6,203 nucleotides of DNA from NCBI GenBank assembly GCA_029258405.1, contig JARHYY010000015.1, forward strand, positions 1-6,203. Direction: 5' to 3'. The notes under the pieces are model-generated. The model did no database searches. It was not told the origin of the DNA and was given only the letters and a program-made list of their open reading frames with translations. The stretch's first letter is position 1. The number at the start of each line of letters is the position of its first letter. The position numbers and the translations under genes are program-made. Shown here one piece after another: positions 1 to 6,086 of the stretch. The stretch comes from Helicobacteraceae bacterium (GTDB lineage Bacteria > Campylobacterota > Campylobacteria > Campylobacterales > Helicobacteraceae).

Positions 1-1640
1 TCAAAGGGACAAAGAGTTAATGGTTCAAAATAAAGAAATGTCCCAAATTGTTTTTCTTTTGGTTGTTGCACCAAAGCATTAACAACAAGATTTTCAAGCC
101 TCACGCCCCATTGTTTTGCACGATAAATTCCGGGCTCTATAGAACTTATCATGCCTGCTTTTGCTTTTGTTTTGGGTAGTGGTGGGGCAAAATATGAAAT
201 TACTTGCGGACCTTCATGGACATTGAGAAAATATCCTACTCCATGACCTGTTCCATGCATATAATCAATTTGTTCTTTCCATAGGGGTGCACGGGTAATG
301 GCATCTAATAAGGGCATGGCAATATCACAAGGAAAGATTGTTGATGATAGAGCAATATGGGCTTTAAGGACAAGGGTATAATCGCGTTTTTGCTCATTGC
401 TTATTTGTCCAATAGGCACTACTCTAGTAATATCTGTTGTTCCATTGCTGTATTGCCCTCCAGAATCAATAAGCAAAAAACCATCGGTGTCGATGTAAGA
501 AAATCCTTCTTCTGTTGCACGATAATGTGGTTGAGCACCATTGCCATTAAAGCCTGCTATTGTCGCAAAGCTATCTGATATGTAATGCTTATCTTTTGAG
601 CGAAATTCTGTAAGTTTCATATCAATATCTAATTCACTTATTTGTTTATTGTCTTTCAGAGCATCTTCAAACCAAGCAAAAAAATTGCATAGTGCTACGC
701 CATCTTGTATCATAGCTTCTTGTATCTGTGCTAATTCAGCATCGCTTTTACAAGCCTTAAGCATATGGCTTGGGTTTATGTCTTCAATAATTTCATTTTG
801 GCTTTCAAGAATGCCAACTAAATGTGCGGTAGTTTTTGTTGGATCTATCATTATGGTTTCATTTGTGAGCTCTTTTAAACTGCTTTCAATATCATCATAT
901 GCCTTAATGCTAAAGCCATCATTTTTAAGTTTTATGGCAATATCATCAGAAATTTTCTTTTCATCAACAAATAAAATAGCCTTATTATGAGAAAGAAGCA
1001 AATGCGACAAAAATACGGGATTATAAGGGACATCACTCCCGCGTAAATTGCATATCCAAGCAATATCATCTAAGGTAGAAACTAAATGAAAACTTGCATT
1101 ATTCTCTTGCATGTTCTTGCGTATAGCTTCTAGCTTTTCTGTCCTTGTGTGTGGCGATAATATGTGTTCATAAACCAAGTCTGTTGGCAGCAATGGTCTC
1201 TCTGTCCATATATGTGATATTAAGTCTTTATTATGCAATTGAATATTCTTGTATTGCAATTGAGATTCTATATCTTTCTTAATAAATAAAGGAAGCACTT
1301 TATAATCTGTGGCTAATACCCTATTTTCTACAAAATTATCTTTAAGCCATTGTATATAAGTGTTATGCGTGTCTTGTTTTTGTAGCTCTATATTAGAGCC
1401 TTCTAATTCTTTTTGAGCTTGTAGCCAATATCTACCATCAGCCCAAAGGGCAGCATATTCTTGGGTTATAAGAATGCTCCCTGCACTGCCGCTAAAACCA
1501 CTTATCCATTGCCTATTTTTCCAAAATTCTGGTACATATTCTGATAGATGGGGATCAGATGTAAGAATGAGATAGGCATCAATATTATATTTTTTCATTT
1601 CTGTGCGTAAATCTTGCACTCTTTGTGTATAAATATTCAT
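1..1640 (-). CDS. pepP: Xaa-Pro aminopeptidase (aminopeptidase P, M24B family), 3' end cut by the window edge
   Basis: This is a cytosolic metallopeptidase that removes the N-terminal residue from peptides with proline in second position. The reading frame is open from ATG at 1640 to the left edge, giving 546 residues without the stop. It resembles the long, three-domain XPNPEP1-like form of about 600 residues, so roughly 50 residues are probably missing. The N-terminal creatinase-type domain shows DPHLSEY near 29-35, ISGFSGSAG near 46-54 and WADGRYW near 66-72. The C-terminal pita-bread domain carries all five expected metal ligands: D392, D403 (in TTDIT), H466 (in HGTGHGVG), E502 (in SIEPG) and E516 (in RLEN). 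Their spacings of 11 and 14 match human XPNPEP1 D415/D426 and E523/E537. H462 corresponds to the substrate-binding histidine four residues before the metal ligand. The start is set by AAGGA five bases upstream and by the ATGA overlap with the transporter stop. Nothing visible disrupts the gene. The symbol is assigned by family. Confidence 0.93.
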   Translation of the reverse strand, partial: MNIYTQRVQDLRTEMKKYNIDAYLILTSDPHLSEYVPEFWKNRQWISGFSGSAGSILITQEYAALWADGRYWLQAQKELEGSNIELQKQDTHNTYIQWLKDNFVENRVLATDYKVLPLFIKKDIESQLQYKNIQLHNKDLISHIWTERPLLPTDLVYEHILSPHTRTEKLEAIRKNMQENNASFHLVSTLDDIAWICNLRGSDVPYNPVFLSHLLLSHNKAILFVDEKKISDDIAIKLKNDGFSIKAYDDIESSLKELTNETIMIDPTKTTAHLVGILESQNEIIEDINPSHMLKACKSDAELAQIQEAMIQDGVALCNFFAWFEDALKDNKQISELDIDMKLTEFRSKDKHYISDSFATIAGFNGNGAQPHYRATEEGFSYIDTDGFLLIDSGGQYSNGTTDITRVVPIGQISNEQKRDYTLVLKAHIALSSTIFPCDIAMPLLDAITRAPLWKEQIDYMHGTGHGVGYFLNVHEGPQVISYFAPPLPKTKAKAGMISSIEPGIYRAKQWGVRLENLVVNALVQQPKEKQFGTFLYFEPLTLCPF

Positions 1641-3169
1641 TTTTTTCCTTCTGTATGTGTATTTTTTTCAAGCATTTTATTAATGGGCGTTCTGATTATG
1701 AGCAGCAGCACTGTCATACCAAAAAGCATCCAAACACAATTACCAAATAATTCTGGTAAAGCTTCAAGCTTATCAGCCTCAACGCCACCACCAATGAGCC
1801 CAGCAACAACATTGCCCAAAGATATAGAAACAAACCAAAGCCCCATTACTTGCCCTCTAATAACATTTGGTGCAATTTGTGTCATAATAGACAATCCAAC
1901 AGGACTTAAAGCAAGCTCACCAAAGGTAAGGAATAAAAGGCTTATGATAATCCATGATGCTGAAACAAGCCCACCATCACTAGCTAAAACAATTTTTGAA
2001 GCAATCATCATAACACCAAAGCTTAAACCAGCAAACAACACCCCAAGAGCAAATTTAGTAATGCTACTGCATTCTAAATTTCTTTTTGAGAGAAAAATCC
2101 AAAATGCACCAACAATAGGAGCAAAAATAATGATAAATAAAGAATTAATAGACTGAAACCAAGCAACTGGAATTTCCCAACCAAAAATAATTCTATCAGT
2201 GTAGTCTTTAGCAAAGAGATTAAATGAGGTGGGTTGCTGCTCAAAAGTCGACCAAAAAAATGATGAGGCAATAAAAAGAATGAGAAATACTATAAGATTT
2301 TTTTTCTCATAGTTATTTAGTCCAGCAAAAAAGAGCAGGTATATAAAATACAACAAAGAACCGCCAGCAACAAACACAACCATATTTTTTGCGATAAACA
2401 CAGCATTTAAAGCAATAACTCCTGTACCACATAAAACAATGAAAATAGCAAGCAAAATTAATGCAATGCAAACCCATATGCCGACGCCTTTTCTCTGCAC
2501 AATTGGTCTCACCCATGATTGATCAAGCCCAACCTTATCACCAAATTCATTGAAGTCTGGGATAGTCTTAAAATAAAAAATAACAAGGGCAATAAGCATA
2601 CCAATACCGCCAATACCAAAGCCCCAATGCCAACCATATTCTTTTTGCACAAGACCACATATAAGAGGGGCGATAAAACCACCAATGTTAATACCCATAT
2701 AAAATATTGTAAAACCAGAATCTCTTCTTGTATCATTATCTTTATAGAGCATACCAACCATAACCGAAGCACAAGTTTTAAAAAGCCCAGTGCCTAATAC
2801 AATGAACACAAGCCCTAAAAAGAACATAAAAGAAGAAAAAACAGACAGCCCTATACTTAAATGCCCAAGGGCAATAAGCAACGCACCAATAAGCGTGGCA
2901 TTCTTCTGCCCAAGCCAATTATCAGCTAACCAGCCCCCGGGCAATGCAGCAAGATATAAACAACCTGCAAAAATTCCAACAACAGCAGAGGCTGTGCCTC
3001 TATCAAGCTCTAAGCCTCCTTCATTCATAGCAGCAATCATAAACAGCACAAGCAAAGGTCTTATGCCATAATACGAAAATCTTTCCCACAGCTCTGTTGC
3101 AGAAAGACTCAATAATGGTTTTGGATGTCCAAAAAATGAACTATCTAAAGGGTTTGTTCTCTTATCCAT
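1637..3169 (-). CDS. Proton-dependent oligopeptide transporter (POT/PTR2 family, DtpA-like)
   Basis: This inner-membrane symporter imports di- and tripeptides with protons. It is a 510-residue hydrophobic protein of the usual bacterial POT length, consistent with about 14 membrane helices. Family motifs are clear: ELWERF at 26-31 (the ExxER proton-coupling motif of TM1), GGWLAD at 78-83, FYMGINIGG at 156-164 (PTR2 signature), EQQPTSFNLFA at 310-320 (conserved TM7 glutamate E310) and GELALSPVGLS at 417-427. The small residue after INxG is glycine where serine is common. I chose ATG at 3169 because it has AAGGA five bases upstream and begins right before the conserved N-terminus. The longer open frame, to ATG at 3289, would begin inside the dnaK terminator hairpin and run through the predicted promoter, so it is unlikely. 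Its TGA overlaps the ATG of the pepP gene. The exact substrate range cannot be read from sequence. Confidence 0.93.
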   Translation of the reverse strand: MDKRTNPLDSSFFGHPKPLLSLSATELWERFSYYGIRPLLVLFMIAAMNEGGLELDRGTASAVVGIFAGCLYLAALPGGWLADNWLGQKNATLIGALLIALGHLSIGLSVFSSFMFFLGLVFIVLGTGLFKTCASVMVGMLYKDNDTRRDSGFTIFYMGINIGGFIAPLICGLVQKEYGWHWGFGIGGIGMLIALVIFYFKTIPDFNEFGDKVGLDQSWVRPIVQRKGVGIWVCIALILLAIFIVLCGTGVIALNAVFIAKNMVVFVAGGSLLYFIYLLFFAGLNNYEKKNLIVFLILFIASSFFWSTFEQQPTSFNLFAKDYTDRIIFGWEIPVAWFQSINSLFIIIFAPIVGAFWIFLSKRNLECSSITKFALGVLFAGLSFGVMMIASKIVLASDGGLVSASWIIISLLFLTFGELALSPVGLSIMTQIAPNVIRGQVMGLWFVSISLGNVVAGLIGGGVEADKLEALPELFGNCVWMLFGMTVLLLIIRTPINKMLEKNTHTEGKK

Positions 3170-3181
3170 CAAAATCCTTAA
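3170..3181 (-). promoter_or_regulatory. Transporter ribosome binding site that decides the start codon
   Basis: Minus-strand TTAAGGATTTTG precedes ATG at 3169, with AAGGA five bases away. It supports the 510-residue protein over the 40-residue longer open frame, whose ATG is inside the dnaK terminator. Confidence 0.75.
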
Positions 3182-3200
3182 ATTACTAAAATATAAAGGC

Positions 3201-3229
3201 ATTATAGGATATAAAAACAAATAAAGTAA
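3201..3229 (-). promoter_or_regulatory. Predicted sigma70-type promoter for the transporter-pepP pair
   Basis: A perfect TATAAT lies at 3206-3201 on the minus strand, about 32 bp upstream of the transporter ATG and downstream of the dnaK terminator. The -35 region is weak (TTACTT at 3229-3224, 17-bp spacing) and the spacer is T-rich. This is typical of Campylobacterota, where the -35 box is poorly conserved. A transcript from here would have a leader of about 25 nt. Confidence 0.6.
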
Positions 3230-3260
3230 GATATGAGGAGCAATAAAACAAAAACATAAT

Positions 3261-3297
3261 AAAATAGTTACATATTGCCACAAGGGCAATATGTAAC
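3261..3297 (-). terminator. Rho-independent terminator of the grpE-dnaK operon
   Basis: Minus-strand arms GTTACATATTGCC and GGCAATATGTAAC (3285-3297 and 3267-3279) are perfectly complementary over 13 bp around the 5-nt loop CTTGT. They are followed by TATTTTATTATGTTTT. The hairpin begins 8 bp after the dnaK stop. The opposite strand lacks a T-run after the hairpin, so termination should act mainly on transcripts from dnaK. Confidence 0.85.
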
Positions 3298-3305
3298 AAA
3301 CACAG

Positions 3306-5183
3306 TTATTCTACTTCAGCATCAATTACATCATCATCTTTTTTCTTTTGTTCTGTTTGTGTTTTTTGTGCACCTTCATTTTTTTTGTAAAGCTGCTCTG
3401 CCATTTTATGTGCAGCTTCAGTGAGCACTTTAAGTTTTTCTTCAATCTCTGCTTTACTTGCATCATCTTTTTTAATGATGAGTTCAAGCTCATTGATAGC
3501 TGTATCAATTCTTTCTTTTTCCTCTGCTTGAAGTTGATCTTTAAGCTCTTCTTGATTTTTTCTAACTTGGTAAATCAATGTTTCGGCATTATTTTTTGCT
3601 TCAATAACCTCTTTGCGTTTGCTATCTGCCTCTTTATTCAGCTCTGCATCTTTTACCATTTTTTCAATTTCTGAATCGCTTAAACCACTTGAACCAGTGA
3701 TAGTTATCTTTTGCGATTTGCCTGTTGCTTTGTCTTGTGCTGAAACGGTCAAAATACCATTAGCATCAATATCAAATACAACTTGAATTTGTGGCATGCC
3801 TCGTGGAGCAGGTGGTATGCCGCTTAATTCAAAGTTACCCAAAGATTTATTATCTCGAGCTAATTCCCTCTCACCTTGTAATACCTTAATACTTACAGCT
3901 GGTTGGTTATCTTCAGCTGTTGAAAACACTTGATCTTTTTTAGTGGGAATGGTTGTGCCTCTTTCAATAATTTTTGTCATTACTCCACCTAATGTTTCAA
4001 TGCCCAAACTTAGCGGCGTTACATCTAACAAGAGCACTTCTTTTATATCGCCCTTAAGCACCCCGCCCTGTATAGCAGCACCAACTGCTACCACTTCATC
4101 AGGATTAACTGATTTATTAAGCTCTTTGCCAATAAATTCTTTTACTCTGTCTTGCACTTTTGGAATACGAGTTGAACCACCCACAAGCACAACTTCTGCA
4201 ATATCATCTTTAGAGAGCTTTGCATCTTTAATAACGAAGTCAATTTTTTCAATAGTTTGTTCTATTAAATCATCAATAAGACTTTCAAACTTAGCACGAG
4301 TAATTTTCTTTACAAAATGTTTAGGTCCGCTTGCATCAGCGGTAATAAAAGGTAAATTTATCTCTGTTTCATTAGCACTGCTCAATTCTTTTTTTGCTGT
4401 TTCTGCTGCATCTTTGAGGCGTTGTAATGCCATAACATCTTTTTTGAGATCTATACCATTTTCTGTTTCAAATTCTTTTGCTGCCCAATCAATAATGCGG
4501 TTATCAAAATCATCGCCTCCTAAAAACGCATCACCTCCTGTAGCTAAAACCTCTATCAAGCCCTCGCTTGTTTCAAGGACGGTAACATCAAATGTCCCAC
4601 CCCCTAAATCATAAACCACAATTTTTTCTGCACTTTTTTTATCAAGCCCATAAGCAAGAGCTGCTGAAGTTGGTTCATTAATAATACGCAAAACATTAAG
4701 CCCAGCAATAGTTCCAGCTTCTTTGGTGGCTTTTCTCTGTGCATCATTAAAATAAGCAGGAACGGTAATGACTGCTTCTGTAATTTCTTCTCCCAAATAG
4801 GCTTCTGCATCTTCTTTAAGTTTTATCAAAATTTTTGCAGAAATTTCTTGAGGTGTATAAACTTTATCAACTATTTCAACAGCACATGCCCCATTCCTAT
4901 CAACAATAGCATAGGGCAATCTCTTTTGTGCTTCTTTTGCCTTATCCTCATTCATCATCAAACCCATAATTCTTTTTATAGAATAAATAGTTTTTTTAGG
5001 GTTTGTAATAGCCTGTCTTTTTGCGGGATCGCCTACAAGAATCTCACCCTTATCAGTAAAAGCTACTACTGATGGGGTTGTATTTTTCCCTTCTTTATTA
5101 GCAATAATTTTTCCTTCATTTCCTTCATAAAAAGACATCGCTGAATTTGTTGTTCCTAAATCAATTCCTAATACTTTTGCCAT
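3306..5183 (-). CDS. dnaK: Hsp70 chaperone DnaK
   Basis: DnaK is the ATP-dependent cytosolic Hsp70 that binds exposed hydrophobic peptide segments. It works with a J-protein and with GrpE, encoded just upstream. The protein has 625 residues, a normal full length. All three Hsp70 signatures are intact: IDLGTTNS at 7-14, DLGGGTFDVTVLE at 192-204 and VVLVGGSTRIPKVQ at 331-344. Visible ATPase residues include K70, E170 and T197, equivalent to E. coli K70, E171 and T199. The interdomain linker VLLLDV is at 383-388. The beta substrate-binding domain follows to about 500, then the helical lid, a Lys/Gln-rich tail and the acidic end DDDVIDAEVE. The ATG at 5183 is preceded by GGAG seven bases upstream and gives the standard MAKVLGIDLG start. 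An open extension to ATG at 5339 lies wholly within the end of grpE and is not the start. A terminator hairpin lies just after the stop. Confidence 0.99.
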   Translation of the reverse strand: MAKVLGIDLGTTNSAMSFYEGNEGKIIANKEGKNTTPSVVAFTDKGEILVGDPAKRQAITNPKKTIYSIKRIMGLMMNEDKAKEAQKRLPYAIVDRNGACAVEIVDKVYTPQEISAKILIKLKEDAEAYLGEEITEAVITVPAYFNDAQRKATKEAGTIAGLNVLRIINEPTSAALAYGLDKKSAEKIVVYDLGGGTFDVTVLETSEGLIEVLATGGDAFLGGDDFDNRIIDWAAKEFETENGIDLKKDVMALQRLKDAAETAKKELSSANETEINLPFITADASGPKHFVKKITRAKFESLIDDLIEQTIEKIDFVIKDAKLSKDDIAEVVLVGGSTRIPKVQDRVKEFIGKELNKSVNPDEVVAVGAAIQGGVLKGDIKEVLLLDVTPLSLGIETLGGVMTKIIERGTTIPTKKDQVFSTAEDNQPAVSIKVLQGERELARDNKSLGNFELSGIPPAPRGMPQIQVVFDIDANGILTVSAQDKATGKSQKITITGSSGLSDSEIEKMVKDAELNKEADSKRKEVIEAKNNAETLIYQVRKNQEELKDQLQAEEKERIDTAINELELIIKKDDASKAEIEEKLKVLTEAAHKMAEQLYKKNEGAQKTQTEQKKKDDDVIDAEVE

Positions 5184-5197
5184 AATTTTCTCCTTTT
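5184..5197 (-). promoter_or_regulatory. dnaK ribosome binding site in the 13-bp grpE-dnaK gap
   Basis: The short gap reads as a purine-rich AAAAAGGAGAAAATT on the minus strand, placing GGAG seven bases before the dnaK ATG. It fixes the dnaK start at 5183. There is no room for a separate promoter in the gap itself, so grpE and dnaK are very likely one transcript. Confidence 0.85.
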
Positions 5198-5748
5198 TAT
5201 TTTTTACATATTTTGACAAGTGCTGGACGCAATATTCTCTCTTTATAACGATAGCCTTTTTGGAGCACCTGTATAATCTCTCCATCATCATGCTCTTGGC
5301 TTTCTTCATGCGAGATTGCATTGTGCAAATAAGGATCAAATGCTCCTTGTGCCTGTATCGTTACAATTCCATATCGCTCTAAAACTTTTCTAAAATTTTC
5401 TAATGTTAAATCAAGCCCTTCTTTGAACTTAGCCTTTAAATCTTCGTCCAAACAACTGCTATTGACACTATTAATTGCTGCTTCTAAAGAATCAATAACA
5501 GGTAAAATTTCTTTCGCAAAACTTTCATAGGCATACTCTAGGCTTTGCATTTTTTCTTTTTCTAAACGTTTTTTTGTGTTTTCAAAATCTGCATGTGTGC
5601 GAATATTTGCTTCTTCAAGTTCTTTTATTTGAGCTTGAAGTTTTTGAATATTAATTTCTTCTGTATGGTCTTCTTCAGATTCTTTTTCACATTCAGGCGA
5701 TAAACCGTCTGAACACTCGTTTGTATCTTGTAATGTTTCTGATTTCAC
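5197..5748 (-). CDS. grpE: Nucleotide exchange factor GrpE (GTG start)
   Basis: GrpE is the cytosolic co-chaperone that releases ADP from DnaK and so drives the Hsp70 cycle; it normally acts as a dimer. The protein has 183 residues. It has an acidic, low-complexity N-terminus (about 1-30), a long helical, coiled-coil-prone stretch with ADFENTKKR at 53-61, and a C-terminal beta domain. The family signature is recognisable as FDPYLHNAI at 137-145 and QKGYRYKERILRPALVKI at 163-180. The start codon is GTG at 5748, with AGGAGG six bases upstream. The ATG two bases earlier is in another frame and is followed at once by TGA, so it cannot be the start. The stop lies 13 bp before the dnaK ATG, consistent with one transcript. 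The usual upstream partner hrcA is not seen in the 455 bp available. No damage is visible. Confidence 0.97.
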   Translation of the reverse strand: MKSETLQDTNECSDGLSPECEKESEEDHTEEINIQKLQAQIKELEEANIRTHADFENTKKRLEKEKMQSLEYAYESFAKEILPVIDSLEAAINSVNSSCLDEDLKAKFKEGLDLTLENFRKVLERYGIVTIQAQGAFDPYLHNAISHEESQEHDDGEIIQVLQKGYRYKERILRPALVKICKK

Positions 5749-5763
5749 ATAATACCTCCTGCA
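5749..5763 (-). promoter_or_regulatory. Strong grpE ribosome binding site with an overlapping ATG-TGA start-stop
   Basis: On the minus strand CAGGAGGTATTAT directly precedes the GTG start of grpE. AGGAGG is six bases from the GTG and four bases from an ATG at 5750. That ATG is immediately followed by TGA, so the site offers a one-codon ORF in another frame that overlaps the real start. The spacing and protein conservation favour GTG as the grpE start. Confidence 0.8.
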
Positions 5764-5775
5764 GTTTAATTGACT

Positions 5776-5867
5776 TTATCGGTTTTTTTGATTTATGCTT
5801 ATTTTGCAAGCAAGCCTAAATCGTAATCGCATTAAAGCCTTTTGAACAAATAGGAATGAGTTCTCAT
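5776..5867 (-). other. Two overlapping mini-ORFs in the grpE leader
   Basis: The first mini-ORF (ATG 5867, stop ending at 5832) encodes MRTHSYLFKRL and lacks an obvious ribosome binding site. The second (ATG 5832, stop ending at 5776) encodes the basic 18-mer MRLRFRLACKISINQKNR. It is preceded by AAAAGG with five bases of spacing, a plausible binding site. The stop of the first and the start of the second share a base as TAATG. They could be leader peptides or chance ORFs; length alone gives little support. Neither resembles the start of HrcA to me. Confidence 0.2.
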
Positions 5868-5885
5868 AACTTTAACTGCTCTAGT

Positions 5886-5914
5886 ATTATATAATATGAG
5901 TGTATAAAAGTCAA
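5886..5914 (-). promoter_or_regulatory. Near-consensus sigma70 promoter of grpE-dnaK
   Basis: Minus-strand TTGACT (5914-5909, five of six matches to TTGACA) is separated by exactly 17 bp from a perfect TATAAT (5891-5886). Transcription should start near 5878-5880, leaving a leader of about 130 nt before the grpE GTG. So strong a core promoter, with a good -35 box, is unusual in this AT-rich sequence and fits a repressed stress operon. Confidence 0.82.
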
Positions 5915-5915
5915 G
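5895..5915 (-). promoter_or_regulatory. HAIR-like HspR operator overlapping the grpE-dnaK promoter
   Basis: The minus strand reads CTTGACT-N7-ACTCATA. The HAIR consensus bound by the MerR-family repressor HspR is CTTGAGT-N7-ACTCAAG. The left half matches 6 of 7 positions, the right half 5 of 7, and the 7-bp spacing is exact. The element covers the -35 box and most of the promoter spacer, where a repressor would block RNA polymerase. HspR control of heat-shock operons is established in Helicobacter pylori and Campylobacter jejuni. The assignment here is by motif only, as no hspR gene is in the window. Confidence 0.6.
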
Positions 5916-5935
5916 TTTTATAACTCAATAAATAT

Positions 5936-5963
5936 AAAAAAAGTGATATAAGCCAATGCTATC
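5936..5963 (-). terminator. Weak terminator-like element upstream of the grpE promoter
   Basis: The minus strand reads GATAGC, loop ATTG, GCTTATATC, then AC and seven T residues. The stem pairs GATA with TATC and GC with GC around a three-base bulge, so it is short and unstable. It could end a transcript arriving from the right, or be chance. Confidence 0.25.
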
Positions 5964-6058
5964 AATAAAAAAGTTCAATCCCACCTCATCAAAAACCTAA
6001 TTTCAAGACTTTTTTATTTTCATATGGAGCACAATTTATTTGACCATAAACAAATCTC

Positions 6059-6086
6059 ATTATAGCTCAAATAAAGAGTTGTGCAA
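6059..6086 (-). promoter_or_regulatory. Possible second promoter reading toward grpE
   Basis: Minus-strand TATAAT at 6064-6059 is perfect, with TTGCAC at 6086-6081 and 16-bp spacing; the -35 box matches only TTG at its conserved positions. The -35 lies in the dyad AGTTG-TG-CAACT (6078-6089). A transcript would begin near 6052. In AT-rich DNA a lone TATAAT arises easily by chance, so support is modest. Confidence 0.3.

Noticed and set aside
1614..2156. Plus-strand open frame antisense to the transporter
   Set aside because: It shows no family features and mirrors the transporter codons; the minus-strand POT motifs explain the region.
3943..4614. Long plus-strand open frame inside dnaK
   Set aside because: It is antisense to highly conserved DnaK sequence, low in complexity and Ser/Thr rich, with no recognisable domain; it is a shadow of dnaK codon use.
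5184..5339. N-terminal extension of DnaK to ATG at 5339
   Set aside because: The extension lies almost wholly inside grpE, while ATG 5183 has a strong GGAG and gives the universal DnaK N-terminus.
5746..5750. ATG at 5750 as the grpE start
   Set aside because: It is out of frame with grpE and the next codon is TGA; the frame of the conserved protein begins at GTG 5748.
5760..5840. ROSE or fourU RNA thermometer over the grpE Shine-Dalgarno
   Set aside because: No upstream segment gives more than about five pairs with AGGAGG, including a wobble, so the claim cannot be supported by eye.
5856..5867. ATGAG-TT-CTCAT dyad as an independent operator
   Set aside because: It is only five bases per arm, and its spacing does not fit HAIR; kept only as a possible extra half-site.
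5870..5905. CIRCE element for HrcA upstream of grpE
   Set aside because: ACACTC and GAGCAG are present, but they are about 16 bp apart rather than 9 and the arms match the consensus poorly; the HAIR match is better in both arms and spacing.
5971..5995. GTTCAATCCCACC resembling a tRNA T-loop on the plus strand
   Set aside because: The 5' side of the T stem is a run of A and cannot pair with CCCAC; no anticodon arm or acceptor stem is present.
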